Origin: Bradyrhizobium sp. AZCC 1719 | GTDB taxonomy: Bacteria > Pseudomonadota > Alphaproteobacteria > Rhizobiales > Xanthobacteraceae | Assembly: GCF_036924525.1 (NCBI RefSeq) | Contig: NZ_JAZHRU010000001.1 | Span: 1,765,001 to 1,829,000, forward strand | DNA length: 64,000 nt | Direction of reading: 5' to 3' | In this document: positions 9,339-18,998 of the stretch, one piece after another | Numbering within the stretch: position 1 is the first letter of the stretch | Layout: every line of letters starts with the position of its first letter | The notes under the pieces: generated by a model | Told to the model about the DNA's origin: nothing | What the model saw: the letters and a program-made list of their open reading frames with translations, nothing else | Databases searched by the model: none | Translations under genes and position numbers: made by a program

Positions 9339-9950
9339 ATGCCTCCATATGAGAAGATAACTGCTTACCGGACCTCGCGCCGGGGTCCGTGGCGCCGCTG
9401 GTTTGCGGCGGCCTTGCCATGGATGTTCGTGCTTTGCGTAGCGGTGGCGACGACGCTGCCGGTGCGGGACTGGGTGCGCCGGTCGTTGCCTGACTTCGCC
9501 GACAGCCAGGCGGCGCGCGATGCCGAGATGATCTGGAAGCGCTCTGGAAGCCCTGACGTGCGCCATCCCGTCGATGTCATCCGGACCATCGATGGCGACA
9601 CGTTTGAGGCGCGGGTGCATTTGTCGCCCGGCGTTGAGCCGATCACGCGCATACGCCTGCGCGGCATCGACGCGCCCGAATTGAAGGCATCGTGCCCTGG
9701 GGAATTGCAGATGGCGGAGGCCGCGACCGGTGCCCTGCGCGCGCTGCTTGGCGAAGGCGGGGTCACGATCTTCAGTATCGGACCGGACAAATATAGCGGC
9801 CGTGTTGTTGCCGAGGTTGCAACCAGGCGCACCGGGAATGTTTCGGCGGCCATGCTCGCGGCAGGTCATGTGCGCAGCTATGGCGGCGGCCACCGCAACG
9901 GATGGTGCGCGACCGCTACAGGTAACGATGCTCCCGCAAGTAAGCGGTGA
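9339..9950 (+). CDS. thermonuclease (SNase)-like protein, membrane-anchored
   Basis: A staphylococcal nuclease-fold protein of about 203 residues. After a basic leader there is one hydrophobic segment (WFAAALPWMFVLCVAVATTL), either a membrane anchor or an uncleaved signal, which places the nuclease domain in the periplasm. The domain shows the metal-binding DGDTFEARV, the IRLRGIDAPE motif with the catalytic Arg and Glu, and DKYSGRVVAEVA with the second catalytic Arg. All key residues are present, so it may be an active phosphodiesterase. The ATG at 9339 is chosen; an in-frame TTG at 9303 would add 12 residues. The last 35 bases overlap the 3' end of the convergent cysNC gene. Confidence 0.85.
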   Translation: MPPYEKITAYRTSRRGPWRRWFAAALPWMFVLCVAVATTLPVRDWVRRSLPDFADSQAARDAEMIWKRSGSPDVRHPVDVIRTIDGDTFEARVHLSPGVEPITRIRLRGIDAPELKASCPGELQMAEAATGALRALLGEGGVTIFSIGPDKYSGRVVAEVATRRTGNVSAAMLAAGHVRSYGGGHRNGWCATATGNDAPASKR

Positions 9951-11811
9951 TGCGCTCGCAGGCCGCTTCCGCCGACATCTCCGATGTGTCGATGATGATT
10001 TCCGGAGCAAGCGGCGTCTCATAGACCTGGTCGATGCCGGTGAAGTTCGGCAGTTCGCCGGCGCGCGCCCTGGCGTAGAGCCCCTTGGGATCGCGCCGCT
10101 CGCATTCGGACAGCGATGTCGCGACATGAATCTCGATGAACTCGCCGTCGTCGTGCCGTCGTCGTGCCGTTTCGCGATCGCCGCGGAACGGGGAGATCAG
10201 CGAGACCAGCGCGATCAGGCCGGCATCGACGAACAGCGCCGCGATCTCGGCGACGCGGCGGATGTTCTCGACGCGGGCCTCGCTGGTGAAGCCGAGATCG
10301 CGGTTGATGCCGTAACGAAGATTGTCGCCGTCGAGCAGCGCGGCGTGGCGCCCGAGTTCGGCAAGGCGGCGATCGACGAGATTGGCAATGGTCGACTTGC
10401 CGGCGCCGCTTAAGCCAGTGAACCACAAGACGCAGGGCCGCTGCTGCTTGATGCGGGCGCGCACGGATTTGTCGACGTCGAGCGCCTGTCGGCGGATATT
10501 GGTGGCCCGTCGCAGCGAGAAATCGATCATCCCCGCCACCGCGGTGCGGTGGCTGATCGGATCGATCAGAATGAAGCTGCCGAGCTCGCGATCCTCGCGA
10601 TAGGCCTCGCAGACCAGCGGGCGGTCGAGGCTGAGATTGACATAGCCGATCTCGTTGGTGGCGAGCGTGGTTGCGGCCTGATGCTCCATGGTGTCGATGG
10701 CGACGCGGTGCTTTAGCGTCGAGATGACCGCGCCGGTCGAGGCGGTGCCGCATTTGAGCACGTAGCGGCGGCCCGGCAGCATGGCATCGCCGTCGAACCA
10801 GACGAGATGCGCGGCCAGTTGATCAGATACCAGCGGCGGGTCGCCCGCGGTCAGCACGTCGCCGCGGCTGACATCGATCTCATCGGCCAGCGTGAGGGTT
10901 ACCGATTGGCCGGCTGTGGCATGGTCCTGCTCGCCGGCGGCGGTGATGATGCCGGCAACATGGGTGAGATGGCCGGACGGCCGCACGCTAATCGCGTCGC
11001 CTATGCGTACCGTGCCGCCGGCGATCCGCCCGCTGAAGCCGCGAAACTCCGCATTCGGCCGGTTCACCCATTGCACCGGAAGCCGGAACGGCCGCTCTGC
11101 GATGTCGCCGGTGACGTCGACCGTCTCCAGATGCGCCATCACCGTCGGCCCGTCGTACCAGGGCATCCGCGCACTCGCAGCGAAGATGTTGTCGCCGTCG
11201 CGCGCCACTACAGGAATGCATTGAACCTGCGGAATGCCGAGTCGGGCAGCCAAGGTGCGATATTCGGCGGCGATCGCTGCAAAACGATCGGCATCGAACC
11301 CGACCAGGTCCATCTTGTTGACGGCGAGCACGACGTGGCGCACGCCGAGCAACGCGAGGATATGACTGTGGCGGCAGGTCTGCGTGATCACGCCCTTGCG
11401 CGCGTCGATCAGCACCACCGCGAGATCGGCGGCGGACGCGCCGGTTGCCATATTGCGCGTATATTGGGCGTGGCCCGGCGTGTCGGCGACGACGAAACGG
11501 CGGCGCTGGGTGGCGAAGAAGCGGTAGGCGACGTCGATCGTGATGCCCTGCTCGCGCTCCGCCTGCAGGCCGTCGACCAGCAGCGCGAAATCGAGATCGC
11601 CGCCGGTGGTGCCGGCGATCTTGCTCTCGGAGGCGAGTGCCGCCAGTTGGTCGTCGAGCAGCGTCTTCGAATCGTAGAGCAGGCGGCCGACCAGCGTGCT
11701 CTTGCCGTCGTCGACGCTGCCGCAGGTGACGAAGCGCAGCGTCGGCCGGTCATGCTGCCCGAGCTGCAACGCGTCGAGAACGGCGACCGTGGGCGCCTCG
11801 TGATAAGACAT
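9916..11811 (-). CDS. cysNC: sulfate adenylyltransferase large subunit / APS kinase fusion
   Basis: A 631-residue CysN-CysC fusion (NodQ type). The GTPase half carries the P-loop GSVDDGKS (31-38), the switch motif DTPGH (110-114) and NKMD (165-168); it drives APS formation by CysD. The C-terminal APS kinase domain, from about 445, has its own P-loop GLSGAGKS (466-473) and the FTSEARVENIRRVAEIA region, and makes PAPS. The start codon overlaps the cysD stop by one base (TGATG), which indicates translational coupling. The gene is last in the sulfotransferase-cysD-cysNC operon. Because the fusion yields PAPS and a sulfotransferase is the first gene of the operon, a role in sulfation is more likely than simple sulfate assimilation; this is an inference. 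Confidence 0.96.
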   Translation of the reverse strand: MSYHEAPTVAVLDALQLGQHDRPTLRFVTCGSVDDGKSTLVGRLLYDSKTLLDDQLAALASESKIAGTTGGDLDFALLVDGLQAEREQGITIDVAYRFFATQRRRFVVADTPGHAQYTRNMATGASAADLAVVLIDARKGVITQTCRHSHILALLGVRHVVLAVNKMDLVGFDADRFAAIAAEYRTLAARLGIPQVQCIPVVARDGDNIFAASARMPWYDGPTVMAHLETVDVTGDIAERPFRLPVQWVNRPNAEFRGFSGRIAGGTVRIGDAISVRPSGHLTHVAGIITAAGEQDHATAGQSVTLTLADEIDVSRGDVLTAGDPPLVSDQLAAHLVWFDGDAMLPGRRYVLKCGTASTGAVISTLKHRVAIDTMEHQAATTLATNEIGYVNLSLDRPLVCEAYREDRELGSFILIDPISHRTAVAGMIDFSLRRATNIRRQALDVDKSVRARIKQQRPCVLWFTGLSGAGKSTIANLVDRRLAELGRHAALLDGDNLRYGINRDLGFTSEARVENIRRVAEIAALFVDAGLIALVSLISPFRGDRETARRRHDDGEFIEIHVATSLSECERRDPKGLYARARAGELPNFTGIDQVYETPLAPEIIIDTSEMSAEAACERITAYLREHRYL

Positions 11812-12773
11812 CAGAAATAGCCCTCAGCTTTCTTGCGCTCCATCGACGCGGTCGAGTCGCGGTCGATGACGCGTCCTTGCCGTTCGGACGTTCGCGAAAT
11901 CATCATCTCATGGACGATCTCCGGCAGGTTCGCCGCCGTCGACGGCATCGCGCCGGTCAGGGGATAGCAGCCGAGCGTGCGAAACCTGACCGAGCGCCAC
12001 ATTGGCTGCTCGCTGGCGCGCAGCGGCATCCGATCGTCGTCGACCATGATCAGGGCGCCGTCGCGCTCGACCACCGGCCGCCGCGCGGCAAAATACAAGG
12101 GCACGATCGGGATGTTCTCGATCAGGATGTATTCCCAGACGTCGAGCTCGGTCCAGTTCGACAGCGGAAACACCCGCATGCTCTCGCCGGGCGCGAGCAT
12201 GGTGTTGTACAGGCTCCACAGCTCCGGCCGCTGCTGCTTCGGATCCCATCGATGGGTTGCGCTCCGATGCGAGAAGATGCGCTCCTTGGCGCGCGATTTC
12301 TCCTCGTCGCGGCGGGCACCGCCGATCGCGGCATCGAAGCCGCCGGCTTCCAGCGCCTGCCGCAGCGCCTGCGTCTTCATCACGTCGGTATGAAGCGCCG
12401 AGCCGTGGCTGAACGGGCCGATGCCCTGCCTCACGCCGTCGGCGTTGACATGGACGATCAGATCGAGCCCGAGCTCGCGTGCGCGCTGATCTCGAAACGC
12501 GATCATCTCGCGAAACTTCCAGGTCGTATCGACATGAAGCAGCGGAAACGGCGGCTTGCCGGGATAGAACGCCTTCATCGCCAGGTGCAAGAGCACCGAG
12601 GAGTCCTTGCCGATCGAATAGAGCATCACGGGTTTACGGAATTCGGCCGCCACCTCGCGCATGATGTGGATGCTTTCGGACTCCAGGCGCTGCAGATGGC
12701 TCGTGGCGGTGCGGGGCTGCTTGCCAGCCCTTCCCGGGAGGGCTGGCTCGGCGATCGTGGGAATGTCCAGCAT
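11811..12773 (-). CDS. cysD: sulfate adenylyltransferase small subunit
   Basis: CysD (NodP type), 320 residues, the PP-loop ATP pyrophosphatase subunit that forms adenosine 5'-phosphosulfate with CysN. The PP-loop motif [12 protein letters not shown] lies near residues 52-63. Other family blocks are [48 protein letters not shown] and the C-terminal GCYPLTGA and RQGRVIDRD. The ATG at 12773 is chosen because the conserved domain follows within 25 residues; an open frame upstream overlaps the sulfotransferase gene. The stop overlaps the cysNC start, and the sulfotransferase stop lies only 5 bases upstream. Confidence 0.96.
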   Translation of the reverse strand: MLDIPTIAEPALPGRAGKQPRTATSHLQRLESESIHIMREVAAEFRKPVMLYSIGKDSSVLLHLAMKAFYPGKPPFPLLHVDTTWKFREMIAFRDQRARELGLDLIVHVNADGVRQGIGPFSHGSALHTDVMKTQALRQALEAGGFDAAIGGARRDEEKSRAKERIFSHRSATHRWDPKQQRPELWSLYNTMLAPGESMRVFPLSNWTELDVWEYILIENIPIVPLYFAARRPVVERDGALIMVDDDRMPLRASEQPMWRSVRFRTLGCYPLTGAMPSTAANLPEIVHEMMISRTSERQGRVIDRDSTASMERKKAEGYF

Positions 12774-12778
12774 GGCGA

Positions 12779-13798
12779 TCACGCGGCCGCGGCGAACCAA
12801 TCGCCGAACAAGCGCTCCGACGTGGCCGCACTCAGGCCAAGATCCCGAACACACGCCGCAACCGAGGCGCGATAGGCATCATTGATCCCGCAGCGCTCCA
12901 GGATGTCCAGTTGGGTTTCGCTCAGCGAGGCCGTTGCGCGGCACTGGTAGCGATAGGCGCTATCGGAGGTGTGCAGATTGGGCACCTTGTAAATCGTCGC
13001 TTCGCTCGGGAAGATGACGCGCGCGTTGTTCACCTGCGTTTGTCCTGGCTCCCGCCAGGACGTCACGGCGTTTTCGGTAAAGCTGCTCGAAAGGCCAAGG
13101 CGGTCGAACAGGACACGAACCGACGATATGGCCTCCTTGCTCACCTCGTAGACGTAGTGAGTGACCGGAACGCCCTGTTGCTTGGCATAGCTTGCCACCC
13201 GAACCGCACTGAGCGCGGCGATCACATAATGCCGGAGCAACGTACTTTCCGGCGCGCGAGAGATCAGCTTCTCGAGCCATGACGCCAGCGCACTTGCCGG
13301 CTCGCGATCGAGCACGATGAGGTGCAGCCGATGCCGCGGATAGCCCGCCTCGATCAGGAGCTGCAGCGGATTGAACAGGCTCTCGGCGAGCACGTAGGGC
13401 CCGATCGTCTCCTTGCTGAAGATACGCGGCTCATCGGTCGCCGACGGCACGATCCAGGGCGTCAGCGACTGGCCGACAAGCGCATCGCGCAGGATGGCCT
13501 TCAGCGGCTGATAGTATGAGGGCATCCCGATCATGCCGAACAGGTTGCTCAGAGCTGTCGATCCGACCCGGGCCTTGCCGCACGCGAAATAGAGCATCGG
13601 GAAGTCTTGTGCCGGGCGATGTCGGAAGTTCTCGGCAAGACACTCGGTCACTTCGCGCATCAACGTTTCGAGCGCGACGGTCCTGGTCTGGAATTCACCA
13701 ACTGGCGAAAGCAGCATGGTGTCGAGGGAACTGTGCTGCTGCCAAACCAGATCGGCGATTCGCTCAAGCGAATCGGCTGAGGTCGCGTGGATGTTCAT
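12779..13798 (-). CDS. sulfotransferase family protein
   Basis: A 339-residue P-loop protein. Residues 74-83 ([10 protein letters not shown]) match the 5'-phosphosulfate-binding loop of PAPS-dependent sulfotransferases, where GRARSGST-like sequences are usual. The segment around 161-174 ([14 protein letters not shown]) fits the 3'-phosphate-binding strand and helix, in which Arg and Ser contact PAPS. No signal peptide or membrane segment is visible, so it acts in the cytoplasm. It is the first gene of an operon with cysD (5-bp gap) and cysNC, which supply PAPS. The acceptor molecule is unknown; LPS, exopolysaccharide or a lipid are possibilities. The ATG at 13798 lacks a clear Shine-Dalgarno sequence. 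Confidence 0.82.
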   Translation of the reverse strand: MNIHATSADSLERIADLVWQQHSSLDTMLLSPVGEFQTRTVALETLMREVTECLAENFRHRPAQDFPMLYFACGKARVGSTALSNLFGMIGMPSYYQPLKAILRDALVGQSLTPWIVPSATDEPRIFSKETIGPYVLAESLFNPLQLLIEAGYPRHRLHLIVLDREPASALASWLEKLISRAPESTLLRHYVIAALSAVRVASYAKQQGVPVTHYVYEVSKEAISSVRVLFDRLGLSSSFTENAVTSWREPGQTQVNNARVIFPSEATIYKVPNLHTSDSAYRYQCRATASLSETQLDILERCGINDAYRASVAACVRDLGLSAATSERLFGDWFAAAA

Positions 13799-13957
13799 GT
13801 CGGGAGGCTCACTGAGGCAGGTTCCGTAAGGTTGCTTACGGATTATCAGCAAATCTATAGTTGTCTATGGTGCCGGTCAAATCCGTATAATCCCGGGGCG
13901 TGCGTGCTGCGTATATCGAGCGAGCACCAAAAGTGTGCTCGCCGCTATGTTGGCGGC

Positions 13958-15676
13958 TTAGGCGGCGCGCACGGTGTTGAGGAACTTCTCGACCTCCGCC
14001 CTCAAGAGACCGCTTTCGCTGGAAAGCGAGCGCGCTGATGCCAGCACTTGGGCCGAGGCCGAACCGGTGGAGCTCGCACCGGAGTTGACCTGGGTGATCC
14101 TCTCCGCGACCTCGGAGGTGCCCTTGGCAGCTTCGCTGACGTTGCGGGCGATCTCGGCCGTTGCAGCACCCTGCTCCTCGATGGTTGCAGCGATGGTCGT
14201 CGAGATGTCCGAAATCCTGGCGATGGTGGCGCCGATCTCCTTGATCGCACTGACCGAGTCTTCGGTCGCCGCCTGCATGCCCATGATCTGTGCGCCGATC
14301 TCGTCGGTGGCCTTGGCCGTCTGCGCTGCCAGTGCCTTCACCTCGCTCGCCACCACGGCGAAGCCGCGGCCGGATTCGCCGGCGCGCGCAGCCTCGATGG
14401 TAGCGTTGAGCGCCAGCAGGTTGGTCTGTTCGGCGATCGCGGTGATGAGCTTGACGACGTCGCCGATCCGGCCCGCTGCCTTCAGCAGTTCATTGATGCG
14501 CAGGTCGGTCTGCTCCGCCTGCCTCACGGCCTCGTTCGCGATGCGGCTGGAATCGTGGACCTGCCGGCTGATCTCGACAACCGACGTGCTCATTTCCTCG
14601 GCGGCGGAAGCCACCGCGCCGACATTGGTCGAGGCTTCCTCGGAAGCCGCGGCGACCATTCCGGAGAGCTGCTGCGTCTGCTCAGCGGTGCCCGACAGCG
14701 TGCCAGCGGCGGCCTCGAGCTGCTGGGATGCCGACGATACCGTGCTGACGATGCCGCCGACGGCGGACTCGAAAGCGTCGGCAAGCTTGATCATTTCCGC
14801 CTTGCGCCGTGCGGCCGCAGCGGCTTCCTGATCCTTCCGCTCGGCTTCCATCTGCTCGATGCGGAGCAGATTGTCCTTGAAGGTGTGGGCCGCGCGGGCG
14901 TTGTCACCGACTTCGTCGCCACGGGCCGTGTAGGGAATCTCGACGGCCTTATTGCCGCCAGCGAGTTGCAGGAGCACGTCGCCGATACGCCGGATCGGCC
15001 GGGCGATGCTCAACACCGAAAAGACCGCGGAGGCGATCAACATCACCATGACGAATGCGCCGACGATGAACGCGAAGTTGGCGACGCGATCCAGTTCCGC
15101 CAGCAACTCGCCTTTGCGTCGCGCCGCGAATTCGTTGGCGACGCCCACCAAGTCGTCAATGCGTTTGCTGACTTCCCGGGCCGCCGGGCGCATACGCTCT
15201 GTGAGAATGCTCGCCTTCGCCGTTTCGGCCGCGGCCTTGGCGTCGCCGGCGGGAGCGCCGATGACGGCCTTTTGCGCCGCCGCCAGCTCGACGGCACTGG
15301 CCAGGTAGGCATCCACGAATTTCCTGGCCTCACGGTAGGCATCCTGTGTGACCTTCCGCGTCGCTCGCTCCGTTGCGGCGTTGATTTCCGTCCCGGCTTC
15401 AGTTGCGTGGGTGCGGAGAATATCGAGGAACTTGTCAACCTCTCCAACTGACGGCGCGGAGCCGATCTCGAGCGCGGCGAGCTGCGCGCGCGCCATCGCC
15501 GTCTGCGTCGCCTGCGCATTGCCTTTGTTGAGGTAGTTGATGATGACCAGGCGGTTGGATTCTACAATCGACCGGTGGCCGAGCATCTGGTTGGTCAGGA
15601 TGCCGCCCACCAAGATGACGCCGATACCGGCCGTCAGACCCAGCTTTGTACCGATACGAAACTTGAACCGTCCCAT
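13958..15676 (-). CDS. methyl-accepting chemotaxis protein
   Basis: A 572-residue transmembrane chemoreceptor. TM1 is near residues 13-31. A helical periplasmic sensor of about 170 residues follows, rich in Ala and Glu and without a PAS or Cache signature I can recognise. TM2 ([21 protein letters not shown]) is near 202-222, then a HAMP domain ([29 protein letters not shown]) and the signalling domain. The hairpin tip that contacts CheA/CheW is present ([20 protein letters not shown]). There is no C-terminal CheR/CheB docking pentapeptide; it ends NTVRAA. The gene stands alone, with a terminator and a palindrome upstream. GGGGAG precedes the ATG by about 10 bases. Confidence 0.95.
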   Translation of the reverse strand: MGRFKFRIGTKLGLTAGIGVILVGGILTNQMLGHRSIVESNRLVIINYLNKGNAQATQTAMARAQLAALEIGSAPSVGEVDKFLDILRTHATEAGTEINAATERATRKVTQDAYREARKFVDAYLASAVELAAAQKAVIGAPAGDAKAAAETAKASILTERMRPAAREVSKRIDDLVGVANEFAARRKGELLAELDRVANFAFIVGAFVMVMLIASAVFSVLSIARPIRRIGDVLLQLAGGNKAVEIPYTARGDEVGDNARAAHTFKDNLLRIEQMEAERKDQEAAAAARRKAEMIKLADAFESAVGGIVSTVSSASQQLEAAAGTLSGTAEQTQQLSGMVAAASEEASTNVGAVASAAEEMSTSVVEISRQVHDSSRIANEAVRQAEQTDLRINELLKAAGRIGDVVKLITAIAEQTNLLALNATIEAARAGESGRGFAVVASEVKALAAQTAKATDEIGAQIMGMQAATEDSVSAIKEIGATIARISDISTTIAATIEEQGAATAEIARNVSEAAKGTSEVAERITQVNSGASSTGSASAQVLASARSLSSESGLLRAEVEKFLNTVRAA

Positions 15677-15765
15677 GGCGCGCCGCTCCCCTAACAGTTG
15701 AAGCAGTAGGCGACATACAACTAAACCAAACGTAAAAACTAAACCCCGTACAACTACAGGGGGAG

Positions 15766-15789
15766 TTCCGCAAAGCGCGTTTTGCGGAA
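15766..15789. promoter_or_regulatory. palindrome upstream of chemoreceptor gene (possible operator)
   Basis: A perfect inverted repeat with 9-bp arms, TTCCGCAAA and TTTGCGGAA, separated by 6 bases. It lies 90-113 bp upstream of the chemoreceptor start codon and just downstream, on the minus strand, of the terminator of the L,D-transpeptidase gene. The position in the 5' region suits an operator, but I do not know a regulator with this site, and it could instead form a second hairpin. Confidence 0.35.
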
Positions 15790-15800
15790 CCGCAAAAACA

Positions 15801-15828
15801 AAAAAGCTGCGCCAAGGCGCAGCTTTTT
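15801..15828 (-). terminator. intrinsic terminator of the L,D-transpeptidase gene
   Basis: The stem GCTGCGCC/GGCGCAGC (15806-15813 with 15816-15823) is flanked by A5 and T5, so that on the minus strand a GC-rich hairpin is followed by a run of T residues. It begins 24 bases beyond the stop codon of the L,D-transpeptidase gene, and the flanks make it symmetrical. Confidence 0.8.
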
Positions 15829-15851
15829 CAGGTGAAAATGATGTGAGCCGA

Positions 15852-16364
15852 TTAGCGCGTGACGGTTACGGTGGTTCCGATCGGCACGCGTTGATAGAGA
15901 TCGAAGATGTCGTCGTTGAGCATGCGGATACAACCGTACGACACGAAGCCGCCGACCGAGCCCGGCACGTTGGTGCCGTGAATGGCATATTCCCCGCCGG
16001 CCAGCGTCATCGCCGCGACGCCCATCGGATTGCGCGGCGAGCCGCCGGGAATCACGTCGGGCATATAAGGCTTGTCGCGCCTGACCTCATTCGGGGGCGA
16101 CCAGGCCGGATTGAGATACTTGCCGTCTATCTTTGTGGTGCCCGACCATTGCTTGCCGGCCTTGCCGACGCCGACCGGATAGCGCATGGCGCGGCCGGAT
16201 TCGAGAATGAGATAGAGACGTCGTTCATGGGTCTTCACCACGATCGTGCCCGGCGCGTAATCGTCGCTGATGCCGACCAGTTCCGGGCGCGCTTGCGCCG
16301 GTGACGACATCATAGTGGCCACAGCCAAGGTGGCGGCCAACGCCACCGCAATCTTCTTTGACAT
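15852..16364 (-). CDS. L,D-transpeptidase (YkuD domain)
   Basis: A 170-residue secreted protein with a signal peptide ending near SSPAQA (residues 1-25) and a YkuD catalytic domain covering the rest. The active-site motif is intact: HGTN followed by SYGCIRM with the catalytic cysteine. Such enzymes make 3-3 cross-links in peptidoglycan or attach proteins to it; which of these applies cannot be told from sequence. The ATG at 16364 has GGAG and GGGGA just upstream. It is monocistronic, with an intrinsic terminator following at 15801-15828. Confidence 0.93.
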   Translation of the reverse strand: MSKKIAVALAATLAVATMMSSPAQARPELVGISDDYAPGTIVVKTHERRLYLILESGRAMRYPVGVGKAGKQWSGTTKIDGKYLNPAWSPPNEVRRDKPYMPDVIPGGSPRNPMGVAAMTLAGGEYAIHGTNVPGSVGGFVSYGCIRMLNDDIFDLYQRVPIGTTVTVTR

Positions 16365-16677
16365 TCCCCAGCTCCACTCTGCCCGCCCTCTCAGGGGCCC
16401 TCAAAATGTCCTTTCAAGCCTTGACGGCCCGCTGTCTCGTCCACGCGTTTTCAGTTTAGTCGCGCGAACTGACCGGCTGGTTTCAACTCAAGCGTTCGAG
16501 ATTGTTTTCGATGGAGGGAACAACGAAATAAAGTAAATGACCGTAAAACGACACACAGCGGCAAAAGCCCAGTGAGGCGGGCTCGCCACCGACAAACGCG
16601 TGAGCGATGGGATTGATGCAAAATTCGGCATTGCCTCGTCCCGGGTCCCGGGACGAGATGCTTGCTCCAGCGGCGCC
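16365..16677. other. intergenic gap between acs and L,D-transpeptidase gene
   Basis: The 313-bp gap holds no credible gene. It must contain the promoter of the L,D-transpeptidase gene. Near the acs end there is a perfect palindrome at 16635-16657, with arms CTCGTCCCGGG and CCCGGGACGAG around a single T, 21 bp past the acs stop codon. It may act as the 3' hairpin of acs, followed on that strand by the weak T-rich stretch GAATTTTGC. The middle, about 16490-16560, is unusually A-rich for this genome but shows no clear motif. Confidence 0.6.
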
Positions 16678-18630
16678 CTACGCCGGTGCGCCCTTCTTGT
16701 TCTGCCGGTTCTTCACGAGGTCGTCGACCACGGCGGGGTCGGCGAGCGTCGAGGTGTCGCCGAGGCTCGACGGCTCATCCTCGGCGATCTTGCGCAGGAT
16801 GCGGCGCATGATCTTGCCGGAGCGGGTTTTCGGCAGGCCCGGCGCGAACTGGATCTGGTCGGGGGACGCGATCGGGCCGATGTCCTTGCGCACCCAGGCG
16901 ACCAGCTCTTTCCGCAGCTCCTCGGTCGGCTCGGTACCGGCCATCAACGTCACATAGGCGTAGATGCCCTGGCCCTTGATGTCGTGGGGATAGCCGACCA
17001 CGGCCGCTTCCGACACCTTGGCATGCGCCACCAGCGAGCTCTCGACTTCGGCCGTGCCCATGCGGTGGCCGGAAACGTTGATGACGTCGTCGACGCGGCC
17101 GGTGATCCAGTAATAGCCGTCGGCGTCGCGGCGGCAGCCGTCGCCGGTGAAATACTTGCCTTTGTAGGTCGAGAAATAGGTCTGCTCGAAACGCGCGTGG
17201 TCGCCATAGACCGTGCGCATCATCCCGGGCCAGGATCTGGTGAGGCAGAGATTGCCGGTGGTTTCGCCTTCCAGCACCTTGCCGTCGGCGTCGACGATCT
17301 CGGGCACCACGCCGAAGAACGGCCGCGTCGCTGAACCCGGCTTGAGCTTGGTTGCGCCCGGCAGCGGCGTGATCAGGATGCCGCCGGTTTCGGTCTGCCA
17401 CCAGGTGTCGACGATCGGGCAACGATTCTCGCCGACGACGCGATAGTACCATTCCCAGGCTTCCGGATTGATCGGCTCACCGACCGTACCGAGCAGCTTG
17501 AGGCTCTTCCGTGAGGTTTTCTTCACCGGCTCGTCACCGCCCTGCATCAGCGCGCGGATCGCGGTCGGTGCGGTGTAGAAGATGTTGACCTTGTGCTTGT
17601 CGATGACGTTCCAGAACCTGGAGGTGTCAGGGTAATTCGGCACGCCCTCGAACATCAGCGTGGTGGCGCCGTTCGCCAGCGGCCCATAGACGATGTAGCT
17701 GTGGCCGGTGACCCAGCCGACGTCGGCGGTGCACCAGTAGATGTCGCCGTCGTGATAGTCGAACACGTATTGATGCGTCATCGCCGCGTATACGAGATAG
17801 CCGCCTGTGGTGTGCAGCACGCCCTTCGGCTGACCGGTGGAGCCCGACGTATACAGGATGAACAGCGGATCTTCCGCGTGCATGTGCTCGCACGGGCATT
17901 CCGTCGTCACCAGCTTGGCCACTTCGTGGTGCCAGAAATCGCGCGTTGGATTCATGTCGACGGCCGCGCCGGTGTGCTTGACGACAACGACCCAATCGAC
18001 GCCGCCGGCTTTCTCGATCGCTGCATCGACATTGGCCTTCAGCGGCACCTTCTTGCCGCCGCGCAGTCCCTCGTCGGCGGTGATGATCACCTTGGATTGG
18101 CAGTCGGTGATGCGTTGGGCGAGGCTGTCGGGCGAGAAGCCAGCGAACACCACCGAATGAATGGCGCCGATCCGCGCGCAGGCAAGCATCGCATAAGCGG
18201 CTTCCGGGATCATCGGCAGATAGATGGTGACGCGGTCGCCCTTCTTGACGTTCCGCGTGCGCAGGATGTTGGCCATCTTGCAGACTTCGTCGTGCAACTG
18301 GCGGTAGGTGATGTGCTTGGACTGCGAGGGATCGTCCCCCTCCCAGATGATGGCGGTCTGGTTGCCGCGCTTGTCGAGATGCCGGTCGATGCAGTTCCAG
18401 GCGGCGTTCAGGACGCCGTCCTCGAACCATTTGATCGAGATGTTGCCGGGGGCGAAGGAGACGTTTTCGACCTTGTGGAAGGGCTTGATCCAGTCGATGC
18501 GCTTGGCCTGTTCGGCCCAGAAGCTATTGGGGTCCGAGACCGAGCGGGCGTACATTTCGCGGTACTTGGCGTCATCGACGTAGGCACGTTTGGCCCAATC
18601 GGCGGATACGTCGTAAATCTTCTCGGACAT
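16678..18630 (-). CDS. acsA: acetyl-CoA synthetase
   Basis: AMP-forming acetyl-CoA synthetase of 650 residues, the usual length, which activates acetate to acetyl-CoA. The adenylate-forming motifs are all visible: [17 protein letters not shown] (A3), [25 protein letters not shown] (acetate pocket, with the conserved Trp), [31 protein letters not shown] (A7/A8) and the C-terminal [13 protein letters not shown], whose Lys is the known acetylation site controlling activity. A strong GGGAGG lies 6-8 bases before the ATG at 18630. It is transcribed alone and divergent from the topoisomerase gene. Confidence 0.98.
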   Translation of the reverse strand: MSEKIYDVSADWAKRAYVDDAKYREMYARSVSDPNSFWAEQAKRIDWIKPFHKVENVSFAPGNISIKWFEDGVLNAAWNCIDRHLDKRGNQTAIIWEGDDPSQSKHITYRQLHDEVCKMANILRTRNVKKGDRVTIYLPMIPEAAYAMLACARIGAIHSVVFAGFSPDSLAQRITDCQSKVIITADEGLRGGKKVPLKANVDAAIEKAGGVDWVVVVKHTGAAVDMNPTRDFWHHEVAKLVTTECPCEHMHAEDPLFILYTSGSTGQPKGVLHTTGGYLVYAAMTHQYVFDYHDGDIYWCTADVGWVTGHSYIVYGPLANGATTLMFEGVPNYPDTSRFWNVIDKHKVNIFYTAPTAIRALMQGGDEPVKKTSRKSLKLLGTVGEPINPEAWEWYYRVVGENRCPIVDTWWQTETGGILITPLPGATKLKPGSATRPFFGVVPEIVDADGKVLEGETTGNLCLTRSWPGMMRTVYGDHARFEQTYFSTYKGKYFTGDGCRRDADGYYWITGRVDDVINVSGHRMGTAEVESSLVAHAKVSEAAVVGYPHDIKGQGIYAYVTLMAGTEPTEELRKELVAWVRKDIGPIASPDQIQFAPGLPKTRSGKIMRRILRKIAEDEPSSLGDTSTLADPAVVDDLVKNRQNKKGAPA

Positions 18631-18998
18631 CTTTTCCTCCCACTCATTGCGGCCGGATGCTCGGCGGCCACAAGTCGTCCCTGATTGTTGCAGCGATTAT
18701 GCGTCGCGGGACGATGCCCGGACAAGGCGGAACGTCTGCGACCTTGGTCGGCCAGCCGGTCCCCGGCCTTGTCGCGGATCAAAGTCAGGTCATTTTCGCG
18801 GGTCCCGCTCAGGGCAAATCAACGTTATCGGCGGAATGGCTCCCATGATCGGTATCTAATAACCGCCAATGACGGAATCGGGACTCGCAAAGTGGTTCGT
18901 TACCCCCTAAATGGCCTCCCCGGGGCCGGCGGCCTCCCGGAACAAGCCATAACAACCGGCATTACCGGCGAAACAGGCGGAGTAAGGCGACAACGGAT
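18631..18998. other. divergent intergenic region acs / topoisomerase IB
   Basis: The 368-bp gap separates the divergent starts of acs and the topoisomerase gene and so must hold both promoters. It is mildly GC-rich, with a GC-dense stretch at about 18910-18940. I see no palindrome of note, no convincing promoter hexamers and no credible open frame. Confidence 0.5.

Noticed and set aside
12661..12885. Plus-strand frame across the sulfotransferase/cysD junction
   Set aside because: Antisense to two well-supported genes, with no protein features of its own.
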